Below, piece after piece: positions 17,839 through 28,294 of a DNA stretch of 64,000 bases. This DNA is from Amycolatopsis sp. WQ 127309 (GTDB taxonomy: Bacteria; Actinomycetota; Actinomycetes; Mycobacteriales; Pseudonocardiaceae). The notes below the pieces were generated by a model. The model searched no databases. It was not told where the DNA came from and saw only the letters and a program-made list of their open reading frames with translations. The position numbers were made by a program, and so were the translations under genes. Each line of letters begins with the position of its first letter. Position 1 is the first letter of the stretch. The stretch spans positions 2,418,001-2,482,000 of the forward strand of contig NZ_CP095481.1 of assembly GCF_023023025.1 (NCBI RefSeq), in the 5' to 3' direction.

Positions 17839-17852
17839 GTTGTCATGACAAC
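17839..17852. promoter_or_regulatory. MarR operator 1, GTTGTCATGACAAC
   Basis: This perfect 14-base palindrome contains TTGTCA, which serves as the -35 box of the SDR promoter (17840-17845, 18 bases before TACGGT). A regulator bound here would block RNA polymerase. The same palindrome recurs at 17870. Confidence 0.75.
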
Positions 17853-17869
17853 AAGATCCGGCGTACGGT

Positions 17870-17883
17870 GTTGTCATGACAAC
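17870..17883. promoter_or_regulatory. MarR operator 2 over the SDR start codon
   Basis: This palindrome is identical to operator 1 and lies 31 bases away, about three DNA turns. It contains the ATG of the SDR gene. The -10 box TACGGT (17864-17869) ends 6 bases before that ATG, so the SDR mRNA is probably leaderless. Confidence 0.75.
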
Positions 17884-18556
17884 AGCATTGGTGACGGGCG
17901 GGAACAAGGGCATCGGCAAGGCGATCGCGGCCGGGCTCGTCCGGCGGGGATTCACCGTCTACTCGGGAGCGCGTGACACCGGCCGCGGTGAGGCCGCCGC
18001 CGCGGAGATCGGCGCGAAGTTCGTCCGGCTCGACGTACTTTCCGACGAGGACGTCGAAAACGCGGTGGCGGTGATCGGGGAACTGGACGTACTGGTGAAC
18101 AACGCCGGGATCAACGCGGGCGGCTACGGGAAGCCGTCGGACGAGACCGCGGAGACGCTGCGGCGGGTCTACGAGACCAACGTGTTCGCGGTCGTCCGCG
18201 TGACGAACGCGTTCCTGCCGCTGCTGCGGCGGTCACCCGCGGGCCGGATCGTCAACGTGACCAGCAAACGCGGCTCGATCGGCGAACACGGGGCCTGGGC
18301 CGGGCAGCCGTCCATGTCGTACTCCAGCTCGAAGACCGCCCTCAACGCGCTGACCGCGCACTACGCGCGGGAACTCGCGGACACGAAGATCAAGGTGAAC
18401 GGCGCCGCGCCCGGCCACGTCGCCACGGATTTCAACGGCTTTCGCGGGAGCCGCACTCCCGAAGAAGGCGCCGAAGTGGCCATCCGGCTGGCCACTGTGG
18501 ACGAAAACGGGCCAACCGGCGCCGTCTTCGAAGACGAGCGCCGGTTGGCCTGGTGA
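17876..18556 (+). CDS. Short-chain dehydrogenase/reductase under MarR control
   Basis: The 226-residue enzyme has the SDR cofactor motif TGGNKGIG, a VLVNNAG motif, a catalytic Ser in NVTSKRGS and the YSSSK active-site pair. Proteins of this type are annotated as carbonyl reductase-like SDRs and use NADP(H). The cofactor choice is inferred. The start codon lies inside an operator and has no Shine-Dalgarno sequence, so it is probably leaderless and tightly controlled by the divergent MarR protein. Confidence 0.9.
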   Translation: MTTALVTGGNKGIGKAIAAGLVRRGFTVYSGARDTGRGEAAAAEIGAKFVRLDVLSDEDVENAVAVIGELDVLVNNAGINAGGYGKPSDETAETLRRVYETNVFAVVRVTNAFLPLLRRSPAGRIVNVTSKRGSIGEHGAWAGQPSMSYSSSKTALNALTAHYARELADTKIKVNGAAPGHVATDFNGFRGSRTPEEGAEVAIRLATVDENGPTGAVFEDERRLAW

Positions 18557-18562
18557 AACAGT

Positions 18563-18588
18563 GGTCGGCACCCGGCCGACCCGCGAGG

Positions 18589-18600
<12 letters not shown>
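18563..18600. terminator. Bidirectional terminator between the SDR and clpB
   Basis: Two adjacent stems occur: GGTCGG/CCGACC (18563-18581) and ACCCGCG/CGCGGGT (18579-18600). The second overlaps the clpB stop codon. Together they can end transcription of both converging genes. Confidence 0.6.
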
Positions 18601-21183
<2,583 letters not shown>

Positions 21184-21263
21184 CCCTCACCTCATGCTCG
21201 ATTACAAGAAAGTCCTGGTGACAGGCCTGACCGAAGCCCGTCAGTCTCTACAACGCACGAAGA

Positions 21264-21284
21264 CTTGAGTCTGTTCCGCTCAAC
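21264..21284. promoter_or_regulatory. HAIR element (HspR operator) of clpB
   Basis: CTTGAGT, 7 bases, GCTCAAC closely fits the HspR consensus CTTGAGT-N7-ACTCAAG. It lies about 80 bases upstream of the clpB ATG and overlaps the stop codon of the MFS gene (21280-21282). It should give heat-inducible clpB expression. Confidence 0.85.
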
Positions 21285-22467
21285 TTTGACCGGGTGCGAC
21301 CGCGTCCGCCGGCAACCGGGGCGCGAGCCTCCCGAGCCCGGCGACGGCGAGCCCGGCGCACACCCCGACCAGCACCCAGGGTAACCAGTCGGCGACCGAG
21401 AACAAGGCCACCACAGCGGGCGCGAGGACCTGCGCCATGGTGAACGCGTACTGGTACGCAGCGAGATAACGTCCACGGGCGTCCGGAGGTGCCGCGGCCT
21501 CGGCCAGCGCCCCCGAGCGCGGCCCGAAGACCAGGTCGCCGGCGGCGAACACCAGCGTCGAGACCAGCAGGTAGACCACCCGCCAGCCCTCGGGGACGAG
21601 CAGCACGCCCAGGCTGACCAGGCACCACGCGGAGAACAACGCCGAGCCGGCCCGCATCGCGCCGATCCGGGTCAGCTTCGCCGTGAGCCGCAGCGCGAGC
21701 GTGCCGCCGACGCTGGTCAGCACGGTGAGCAGGGCGAGGATCGCGCCCGGCAGCCAGGCCGGGCCGTGCAGCCGGTCGAGGACGAACACCGGCGTGCCGA
21801 TCAGGAAGAAGTCGAGCGAGAGCCCGAACAGGCCGCTGAACAGGATCAACGCGAGGTAGGGCCGGTTGCGCAGCACCCGCGCGGGCCGCTCGCAGTCCTT
21901 CTGGTGCGGTCGCACGAGCCGGACGCAGAAGCCGAGGATGCCGGCGGCGACGACGAACGTGCCGACGTCCAGCAGGAGCGCGACCCGGTACCCGGCCAGC
22001 CCCTGCCAGGTCAGCAGCACTCCCGCCACCAGACCGCCGAGGCCGAAGCAGCCGGCCCGCACCATCCCCACTTCGGCGAACGGCCGATCCTTCGGGACGT
22101 CGCCCGCGACGTCGGCGATGAGCACGAACAAGGAGCTGTAGAACAGCTGCTGCCCGGCGGCGAGCAGGACCGCGGCGAACACCACGGCCCCGGCGCCGTC
22201 GGCCACCAGGTACGCGCCGGCGCCGGCGGCCTGCAGCAGCTGGGCGCAGATGACGACGACGCGGGGGCCGACGCGGTCCACCAGCCGTCCGGCCAGCGGC
22301 GGCACGACCAGGCCGCCGACCGTGCCGAGGGTGACCGCGGTGCCCGCGACGGCGAGCGGCACGCCGACCACCTGGGTCACGTAGACCAGGGCGAGCGGGA
22401 GAAACAGACCCGAGCCGAAGTTGTCGATCCCCAACGCGCACAGCAGTGCGACCCGGCTACGCGTCAC
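21280..22467 (-). CDS. MFS transporter
   Basis: The 395-residue protein has about twelve hydrophobic segments and the motif-A-like loop GRLVDRVGPRVVVICAQLL between helices 2 and 3, which marks the major facilitator superfamily. It is probably a drug or small-molecule exporter; the substrate is unknown. The GTG start at 22467 has TAACGT 6 bases upstream (22474-22479) and no Shine-Dalgarno, so it may be leaderless. Its 3' end carries the HAIR element of clpB. A MarR gene follows upstream in the same orientation. Confidence 0.85.
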   Translation of the reverse strand: MTRSRVALLCALGIDNFGSGLFLPLALVYVTQVVGVPLAVAGTAVTLGTVGGLVVPPLAGRLVDRVGPRVVVICAQLLQAAGAGAYLVADGAGAVVFAAVLLAAGQQLFYSSLFVLIADVAGDVPKDRPFAEVGMVRAGCFGLGGLVAGVLLTWQGLAGYRVALLLDVGTFVVAAGILGFCVRLVRPHQKDCERPARVLRNRPYLALILFSGLFGLSLDFFLIGTPVFVLDRLHGPAWLPGAILALLTVLTSVGGTLALRLTAKLTRIGAMRAGSALFSAWCLVSLGVLLVPEGWRVVYLLVSTLVFAAGDLVFGPRSGALAEAAAPPDARGRYLAAYQYAFTMAQVLAPAVVALFSVADWLPWVLVGVCAGLAVAGLGRLAPRLPADAVAPGQS

Positions 22468-22566
22468 CCATCGACGTTAGCTCTGCTCAGCACCGGGAAG
22501 TCAGGACCGAACGGAGACAATCGGTCACGCCGAATGCAACTGGCGGTGTGACCGATTGCCCGTCCG

Positions 22567-23052
22567 TCACTTGGTCGTGTCAGCGAGACACGCCACACTG
22601 CCGAGCGCGCGGCGGAGGTCGGTGTTCATCTCCGCGAGCCGCCCGGTGAGGTCGGTGACGCGGGCGTCGTCCCAGCCGCCGAGGGCCTGCTCCATGAACT
22701 CGAGGTAGTTGGTCCGCCAGTGAGCGAGCTCGGCGCGGCCCTTCTCGGAGACGCTCACCAGCGTCGCCCGGCCGTCCTCGGGCGCGGGACGGCGGTCGAT
22801 CAGCCCGGCGGCGGAGAGCTGGGTGATCTGCCTGCTGACGACGGACAGGTCGACGAACCGGCGTTTCGCCAGCTCGGACGGCCGCGCCTCGCCGTTCTTC
22901 GCCAGGTCCGACAGCAGCATCGCGGCCGCGGGGTGCAGCCCCGGCGCGTCCTGCCAGGCCTGCATGATCCAGGCGTGCTGCAGCTGGGACGCGGTTTTCA
23001 GCTCACGCATGAGCTCGACCCGGACGTCGTCCTCGGTGTCGTCGAAACTCAT
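22567..23052 (-). CDS. MarR family transcriptional regulator
   Basis: The 161-residue protein has a MarR winged helix: EARPSELAKRRFVDLSVVSR, QITQLSAAGLIDRRPAPEDG and RATLVSVSEKGRAELA. The ATG at 23052 has GGGAGGG upstream. It precedes the MFS transporter on the same strand with a 99-base gap, so it may regulate that gene as well as itself. A TTGT/ACAA inverted repeat at 23080 is a candidate operator. Confidence 0.85.
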   Translation of the reverse strand: MSFDDTEDDVRVELMRELKTASQLQHAWIMQAWQDAPGLHPAAAMLLSDLAKNGEARPSELAKRRFVDLSVVSRQITQLSAAGLIDRRPAPEDGRATLVSVSEKGRAELAHWRTNYLEFMEQALGGWDDARVTDLTGRLAEMNTDLRRALGSVACLADTTK

Positions 23053-23079
23053 CGGAGCCCTCCCGGTACTGCCTGTTAG

Positions 23080-23092
23080 TTGTGCAATACAA
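23080..23092. promoter_or_regulatory. Candidate MarR operator
   Basis: TTGT and ACAA flank a 5-base centre about 28 bases upstream of the marR start codon, in an AT-rich patch of otherwise GC-rich DNA. Autoregulation is plausible. Confidence 0.4.
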
Positions 23093-23372
23093 GTTTATTG
23101 CCGGACGCTTGCGCAGGGCAAGCATCGGCCCGGTGAGGTCCCCCACGCCCGCAGCGGCGGCAGTACACCCGGTCGGAGCAACAATGCGGGCAAAAGGGCG
23201 CCCGGCCGCTACCCTGCGGACGGGCCGCGCACGAAGCGTGCGCGGAGTGGCTGGGCGGAAGCGATGGACACCGGGAGGCGGCTGTGCGCGGAACTGCCGT
23301 CGTCGTGCCCGGACCGGCGGTGACCGACCGGGTGCCGCCGGTCCTCCGTCCCCGACCGGCGAACCCCGGCCC
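23093..23372. other. Intergenic region upstream of the first globin-reductase
   Basis: About 280 bases without a convincing gene. It contains GC-rich inverted repeats and presumably the globin-reductase promoter. The open frame of that gene continues upstream through this stretch, but the codon use there is not convincing. No binding site for a known nitric oxide regulator was recognised. Confidence 0.4.
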
Positions 23373-24548
23373 ATGACAGCCGACTCGGTCAGCCCGCTCC
23401 CCCGCTCCTCAACCTCGCGCGAGGCACCCCCGGCCGTCACCGCGATGGTCCAGCTCATCCGGGACAGCTGGGCCAGGTCCGAGCCGTACATCGCGGACAT
23501 CTCCCAGTTCTTCTACGGGATGCTGTTCACCCTGGCGCCGACCACGCGCGACTTCTTCCCGATCAACATGGAGATCCAGCGCGGCCGGCTGGTGCGCGCG
23601 CTGGTGCACATCGTGCAGATGGTCGACCGGCCCGACGACCTGGCGCCGTTCCTGCGGCAGCTGGGGCGCGACCACCGGAAGTTCGGCGTGGCGCCCCGGC
23701 ACTACGAAGCCGTCGGCACGGCGCTGCTGGCGTCGCTGAAGAACCACCTCGGCCGGGAGTGGACGCCCCAGGTCGAGCGGGCCTGGGCCGAGGCGTTCAC
23801 CATCGCCGCGCGCGCCATGCAGGACGCCGCCGCGGCCGACCAGAACCCGCCGTCGTGGCACGCCACCGTGGTCGAGCACCGGCGGCTGACCTGGGACCTC
23901 GCCCTGGTGCGGCTCGTCCCGGACCAGCTGGTGCCCTACCACCCCGGCCAGTACATGAGCGTCGAAGTACCGCAGCGGCCGCGGCTGTGGCGCTACCTGT
24001 CACCGGCGAACGCGCCGCGCGAGGACGGCGGCATCGAGTTCCACGTCCGCGCCGTCGACGGCGGCTGGGTCTCGCGCGCCATCGTCAGCCACACGCAGCC
24101 CGGCGACGTCTGGCGGCTCGGGCCGCCACTGGGCCGGCTGGCGGTCGACCGCGAGGCCGCGCGGAACGTGCTGATGATCGCCGGCGGCACCGGCATCGCG
24201 CCGCTGCGCTCGATCCTCGACCACCTCGCGCTGTGGGGCGAGAACCCCAAGGTGCGCCTCTTCTACGGCGGCGCGGCCCGTGAGGACCTCTACGACCTCG
24301 AAGAACTGCGGGCGCTCGCCTCCATCAACCCCTGGCTGAACGTGACGCCGGTGGTGGAACGCGGCGGCGACGTCCCCGGGTTCGAGCAGGGCACGCTCGC
24401 CGAGGCCGTCACGCGCTACGGCTCCTGGCCGGGGCACCACGTCCTCGTCTCCGGCTCACCGGCGATGATCCGGGCGACCGTCTCGCGGATGCTGGTCGCG
24501 GGCAGCGCGCTGGACCAGATCCAGTACGACCCGTTCACGATCGACTAG
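23373..24548 (+). CDS. Flavohemoglobin-like globin-reductase (copy 1)
   Basis: The 391-residue protein joins an N-terminal globin (about 20-150, with B-helix QFFYGMLF and proximal-His region LGRDHRKFGVAPRHYEAVG) to a ferredoxin-reductase module. The reductase has the flavin motif RPRLWRYLSPAN (RxYS type) and the NAD-binding motif AGGTGIAPLRS, ending YDPFTID. This architecture is shared with flavohemoglobins that detoxify nitric oxide with NADH. I start at the ATG at 23373, which begins the part alignable with copy 2. A close paralogue follows in the same direction. Confidence 0.85.
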   Translation: MTADSVSPLPRSSTSREAPPAVTAMVQLIRDSWARSEPYIADISQFFYGMLFTLAPTTRDFFPINMEIQRGRLVRALVHIVQMVDRPDDLAPFLRQLGRDHRKFGVAPRHYEAVGTALLASLKNHLGREWTPQVERAWAEAFTIAARAMQDAAAADQNPPSWHATVVEHRRLTWDLALVRLVPDQLVPYHPGQYMSVEVPQRPRLWRYLSPANAPREDGGIEFHVRAVDGGWVSRAIVSHTQPGDVWRLGPPLGRLAVDREAARNVLMIAGGTGIAPLRSILDHLALWGENPKVRLFYGGAAREDLYDLEELRALASINPWLNVTPVVERGGDVPGFEQGTLAEAVTRYGSWPGHHVLVSGSPAMIRATVSRMLVAGSALDQIQYDPFTID

Positions 24549-24828
24549 TCGCCGATAATGGTGACGCACCCGTCCGATGAATGAGTCGGGCCGGCTCCGG
24601 CAATTGTTACGGGTTTTCGTGAATCCTTCCGGGTGATCGTTTTTACGCAGTGCCAGGCTGAGTTGACCGCGCGTGGCGAAATTGCTCCGTTCGAGGGGAA
24701 CGCGCGGAATCACGCGCATCTGCACGGGAATGCGCCTACAGTCGGGAACCCTCGGGGGCGGTACCGCTACAGCTGTGCCGCGTGGACGGCGCCAAAAAGC
24801 CATGCACGACTGGAGAAAACCGTTCCCG
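24549..24828. other. Intergenic region between the two globin-reductases
   Basis: About 280 bases that are less GC-rich than the genes around them (several T-rich runs near 24600-24650). No gene is supported. A second promoter is likely here, so the two paralogues may be regulated separately. Confidence 0.4.
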
Positions 24829-26010
24829 ATGACTGCTGAATCCGTGAAGATCCCCACCCTGCCCGTGTCCACCCCCGTTCCCGTTTCGGCTGGAGAGGGC
24901 CGAGAGATGGCCCGGCTGATCCGGGAAAGTTTTGCGGTGGTCGAGGCGAAAGCCGACGAACTCGCGCAGTACTTCTACGGTGCGTTGTTCGTGGTCGCGC
25001 CCGATTGCCGTGACCTGTTCCCGGTCTCCATGACGACCCAGCGCAGCAGGCTGCTGCGCGCGCTGGTGTACGTCGTGCAGATGGTCGACCGGCCGGACGA
25101 GCTCGTCACCTTCCTCGGCCAGCTGGGCCGCGACCACCGCAAGTTCGCGGTCGTCGCGCGCCACTACGACGCCGTCGGGATCGCCCTGCTCGCGGCGCTG
25201 AAGCGGTTCCTCAAGGACAAGTGGACGCCCGAGGTGGAGTCCGCGTGGTCCACGGCGTACGGGATCATCGCCAAGACCATGCGCGAGGCCGCCCAGGCCG
25301 AGACCGGGCCGGCGTCGTGGTCGGCGACCGTGCTCGAGCACCGGAAGCTCACCCGCGACGTCGCGCTGGTCAAGGTGCAGACCGAGGGCCTGCTCCCGTA
25401 CCGCGCCGGCGGTTACGTCAGCGTGGAGGTGCCGCAACGACCGCGGTTGTGGCGGTACCTCTCGCCGGCGAACGCGCCCCGCGGCGACGGCCAGCTCACC
25501 TTCCACGTGCGGACCGTGCCGGGCGGCTGGGTCAGCGGCGCCATCGTCAACCACACCAAGCAGGGTGACGTCTGGCGGCTCGGGCCGTCGATGGGCGCGC
25601 TGAGCGTGCGGCCGAGCACGACGAAGAAACGGCTGCTGATGATCGCCGGCGGCACCGGGCTCACGCCGTTGCTCGCCATCCTCGACGACCTCCAGCGGTG
25701 GAAGCGGAACCCGCCGGTGCACCTGTTCTTCGGCGGCCGCAGACCGGAAGATCTCTACGCGCTGGAAGATTTGCGACGGCTGAGCGCTACGTCGAAGTGG
25801 CTTACGGTAACCCCGGTTACCGAAGAGGGCGCTTTGTCCGGCGGCGACCGCGGCACGCTCGCCCACGCCGTCACCCAGCGCGGCACGTGGAAGAACCACG
25901 ACGTGCTCGTTTCCGGATCTCCGCAGATGATCCAGGCGACCATTGCGAAACTGCTGACCAAGGGCGTCGATCTGGAACGAATATCGTACGACCCGTTCAC
26001 GCTCGACTGA
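24829..26010 (+). CDS. Flavohemoglobin-like globin-reductase (copy 2)
   Basis: This 393-residue paralogue has the same globin plus FAD/NAD layout as copy 1: QYFYGALF, LGRDHRKFAVVARHYDAVG, RPRLWRYLSPANAP, AGGTGLTPLLA and an identical-style end YDPFTLD. It probably binds haem and FAD and takes electrons from NADH. The start at 24829 aligns with copy 1; an ATG at 24802 would add nine residues and is an alternative. Differences cluster in the loops, suggesting functional divergence after duplication. Confidence 0.85.
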   Translation: MTAESVKIPTLPVSTPVPVSAGEGREMARLIRESFAVVEAKADELAQYFYGALFVVAPDCRDLFPVSMTTQRSRLLRALVYVVQMVDRPDELVTFLGQLGRDHRKFAVVARHYDAVGIALLAALKRFLKDKWTPEVESAWSTAYGIIAKTMREAAQAETGPASWSATVLEHRKLTRDVALVKVQTEGLLPYRAGGYVSVEVPQRPRLWRYLSPANAPRGDGQLTFHVRTVPGGWVSGAIVNHTKQGDVWRLGPSMGALSVRPSTTKKRLLMIAGGTGLTPLLAILDDLQRWKRNPPVHLFFGGRRPEDLYALEDLRRLSATSKWLTVTPVTEEGALSGGDRGTLAHAVTQRGTWKNHDVLVSGSPQMIQATIAKLLTKGVDLERISYDPFTLD

Positions 26011-26018
26011 TCGCTCGC

Positions 26019-26024
26019 TATCGT
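26019..26024 (+). promoter_or_regulatory. -10 box TATCGT of the dienelactone hydrolase gene
   Basis: TATCGT lies 7 bases before the ATG at 26032, and TTCACG lies 17 bases upstream of it as a possible -35. This fits a leaderless promoter. Confidence 0.5.
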
Positions 26025-26031
26025 CGCCGAT

Positions 26032-26736
26032 ATGGAGACGACTATTCCGGTTTCGGGCGGCATCGGCGGTTACCTGGCGGAACCCGAGGGAGCGGGGCCG
26101 CACCCGGGCGTGGTGCTCATCCACGACGCGTTCGGGCTGAGCCAGGACACCCGGACCATCACCGACCGCTTCGCCGGCGAGGGCTTCCTGGCCCTCAGCC
26201 CCGACCTGTACTCGCGCGGCGGCATGCGCCGGTGCGTGCGGCGCGTGTTCTCGGACATGTTCGCGAACCGGGGCCAGGCGTTCGACGACATCGAGGCGTC
26301 CCGCGCGCTCCTGGCCGCGCGCCCGGACTGCAGCGGCCGGATCGGCATCGCCGGGTTCTGCATGGGCGGCGGCTTCGCGCTCGTGGCGGCGTCGCGCGGC
26401 TTCCAGGCGTCCGCGCCCTACTACGGCCAGCTGCCGAAGAACCTGTCCGTGCTGGACGACGCCTGCCCGATCGTCGCGAGCTTCGGCCAGAAGGACTTCG
26501 GCCTGCGCGGCGCGGCCGCGAAACTCGAGACGGCACTCACCGAGCGTGAGATCCCGCACGACGTCAAGGAGTACCCGGGCGCCAGCCACGGGTTCGCCAA
26601 CAAGATCGACGTCGCGGCGCCGCTGAACCTGCTGCTCAAGGTCGTCGGCTTCACCTACCACCACGAAGCGTCCGAGGACGCGTGGCGCCGGGTGACGGAC
26701 TTCTTCGGTGAACACCTGGACCGACCTTCGCGCTGA
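26032..26736 (+). CDS. Dienelactone hydrolase family protein
   Basis: The 234-residue alpha/beta hydrolase has the family's catalytic triad: Cys in GFCMGGGF (about 107), Asp in FGQKDFGLR and His in GASHGF. Dienelactone hydrolases cleave enol-lactones in aromatic degradation, but many members act on other esters and the substrate here is unknown. It follows the second globin-reductase by 21 bases but appears to have its own leaderless promoter. Confidence 0.88.
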   Translation: METTIPVSGGIGGYLAEPEGAGPHPGVVLIHDAFGLSQDTRTITDRFAGEGFLALSPDLYSRGGMRRCVRRVFSDMFANRGQAFDDIEASRALLAARPDCSGRIGIAGFCMGGGFALVAASRGFQASAPYYGQLPKNLSVLDDACPIVASFGQKDFGLRGAAAKLETALTEREIPHDVKEYPGASHGFANKIDVAAPLNLLLKVVGFTYHHEASEDAWRRVTDFFGEHLDRPSR

Positions 26737-26800
26737 GCCGACCGGAGCAGGAAAACCGCCGAATGGCGGTAGTTCGTTGACCGTTGTGCCCGAATCGACT

Positions 26801-26816
26801 TATGGTCTAGACCACA
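26801..26816. promoter_or_regulatory. DasR-type operator (dre) of the LPMO gene
   Basis: The core palindrome TGGTCTAGACCA (26803-26814) is the known core of DasR sites that control chitin and N-acetylglucosamine genes in actinomycetes. It lies about 69 bases upstream of the LPMO start. It implies repression relieved by amino-sugar phosphates. Confidence 0.85.
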
Positions 26817-26882
26817 TCTCCCCCGGATGTGCTCGTTCGCCCTCCCTCCGGAACGACGTCGTTCCCCCTTCGAGGAGCCGAA

Positions 26883-27644
26883 ATGACCTTGAAGCGCAAG
26901 CTCTTGGCGGCCGCCGCCGGTGCGATCCTCGCGCCGGTGCTGGTGGTCGTCCTCCCTGCCGCCTCAGCCAGTGCCCACGGTTACATCTCCGACCCACCCA
27001 GCAGGCAGGCCAACTGCGCGGCGGGGAAGGTGCCGAACTGCGGGCAGATCGTCTACGAACCCCAGAGCGTCGAGGGCCCGAAGGGCCTGCGCAGCTGCAA
27101 CGGCGGCCTGTCCCAGTTCGCCGAGCTGGCCGACGAGTCGAAGCCGTGGCCGGCCAAGTCCGTCGGCACGACGGTGACGTTCAACTGGGTGTTCACCGCC
27201 CGGCACGCCACGTCGAGCTACGACTACTACGTCGGCAACACCCGCGTCGCGACGTTCCCCGGCAACAACCAGCAGCCGCCGGCGACGCTGTCGCACACGG
27301 TGAACCTCTCGGGCTATTCAGGCCGGGTGAAGGTGCTGGCCATCTGGAACATCTCCGACACGTCCAACGCGTTCTACAGCTGCGTCGACCTCCAGATCGG
27401 TGGCGGCGGCACGACGACCCCGCCGCCCACCACCACGCCGCCCCCGACCACGACCCCGCCGCCCACCACGACCCCGCCCCCGACCACGACCCCGCCGGCC
27501 GGCGGAACGTGGGCCGCGGGCACGGCGTACAAGGCCGGTGACGTCGTCACGTACGGCGGCGCGAGCTACCGCTGCCTCCAGCCGCACACGGCGATCGCGG
27601 GCTGGGAGCCGCCGAACACCCCGGCCCTCTGGCAGCGCCAGTGA
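26883..27644 (+). CDS. Secreted AA10 lytic polysaccharide monooxygenase with a C-terminal CBM5/12-like domain
   Basis: The 253-residue protein has a signal peptide that ends SASA before HGYISDPPSR, so the mature chain starts with the copper-binding His of AA10 enzymes. A second His lies in FTARHATSSYDYY, completing the histidine brace. After the catalytic domain (to about 175) comes a PPPTTT repeat linker and a small chitin-binding domain (TWAAGTAYKAGDVVTYGGAS, then a terminal ALWQRQ). It cuts crystalline chitin oxidatively outside the cell. A DasR operator upstream supports chitin-linked control. Confidence 0.92.
   Translation: MTLKRKLLAAAAGAILAPVLVVVLPAASASAHGYISDPPSRQANCAAGKVPNCGQIVYEPQSVEGPKGLRSCNGGLSQFAELADESKPWPAKSVGTTVTFNWVFTARHATSSYDYYVGNTRVATFPGNNQQPPATLSHTVNLSGYSGRVKVLAIWNISDTSNAFYSCVDLQIGGGGTTTPPPTTTPPPTTTPPPTTTPPPTTTPPAGGTWAAGTAYKAGDVVTYGGASYRCLQPHTAIAGWEPPNTPALWQRQ
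27411..27496 (+). repeat. Tandem repeat encoding the Thr/Pro linker of the LPMO
   Basis: Five near-identical units of about 18 bases encode TTTPPP repeats between the catalytic and binding domains. Such repeats can vary in number between strains. Confidence 0.8.
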
Positions 27645-28180
27645 GGTTCCTGCTGGTCGCCGTCGCACTGCTGCTGGCCGGATGCGGCAGCGGCGCGACG
27701 GCGGCCGCCCCGGCGTACAACGCGGCCGACGTGATGTTCCTGCAGATGCTGATCCCCCAGAACCAGCAGGGCATCGAGATCGCCCGGCTGGCGCAGACGC
27801 GGCAGCTGCCCGCCGACCTGAAGGTCCTGGCGGCGGCGATCGAGTCGACGCAGCAGACCGAGATCAACGACATGAAGAGCTGGCTGAGCAGCTGGAACCA
27901 GCCGGAAACGATGGACATGAACCCGGCGGCCCACGCCGGCCACGGCGGCATGAAGATGACCGCCCCGGACCTGGTCGGCACGCTGAAGACCGCACCGGAC
28001 ACGGAGTTCGGCCGCAAGTTCCTGGACGTCCTGACGGGTCAGCAGCAAGGAGCCGTCGAGCTGGCCCAGACGGAGAACGGCACGAGCGGCGGCGTCAACG
28101 CCCAGGCCCGCGACCTGGCCCGCCGCGTCATCGATTCGCGCAGCGCCGAAGTGAAGCAGCTGCTGAACTTCAAGCCCTGA
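27641..28180 (+). CDS. DUF305 family lipoprotein
   Basis: The 179-residue protein has a lipoprotein signal peptide with lipobox LLAGC, so it is lipid-anchored outside the membrane. DUF305 features are visible: ADVMFLQMLIPQNQQGIEIA near the N-terminus and a second segment GRKFLDVLTGQQQGAVELAQ, with Met- and His-rich HAGHGGMKM between them. DUF305 proteins are often linked to copper handling. Its GTG overlaps the LPMO stop codon (GTGA). Because LPMOs need copper, coupling suggests a copper-related partner, but this is inference. Confidence 0.8.
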   Translation: MRFLLVAVALLLAGCGSGATAAAPAYNAADVMFLQMLIPQNQQGIEIARLAQTRQLPADLKVLAAAIESTQQTEINDMKSWLSSWNQPETMDMNPAAHAGHGGMKMTAPDLVGTLKTAPDTEFGRKFLDVLTGQQQGAVELAQTENGTSGGVNAQARDLARRVIDSRSAEVKQLLNFKP

Positions 28181-28207
28181 CGCGCCCGGGGCTTGAAAGC
28201 CGTGAAG

Positions 28208-28242
28208 GCCTCCTTACCGGCTCTTATGGCCGGTAAGGAGGC
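28208..28242 (+). terminator. Hairpin terminator interrupted by an insertion sequence
   Basis: A perfect 14-base stem (GCCTCCTTACCGGC with GCCGGTAAGGAGGC) surrounds a 7-base loop. The 8 bases before the left arm (GTGAAGGC pattern) find their complement, GCCTTCAC, only at 29504, on the far side of the IS30-type element. The original longer stem has therefore been split. Confidence 0.75.
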
Positions 28243-28244
28243 TC

Positions 28245-28269
28245 GGAGTCATGGGGTCGTTGCAACACC
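28245..28269. repeat. Left terminal inverted repeat of the IS30-type element
   Basis: These 25 bases pair with the right end at 29474-29498 with four mismatches. The innermost ten bases (TTGCAACACC) are identical. Confidence 0.75.
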
Positions 28270-28294
28270 ACCTCGATGAAAGGTGGAGTTGCCG

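Noticed and set aside
23082..23372. N-terminal extension of the first globin-reductase
   Set aside because: The extra sequence is Arg/Ala/Gly-rich, lacks homology to the paralogue and covers the probable promoter.
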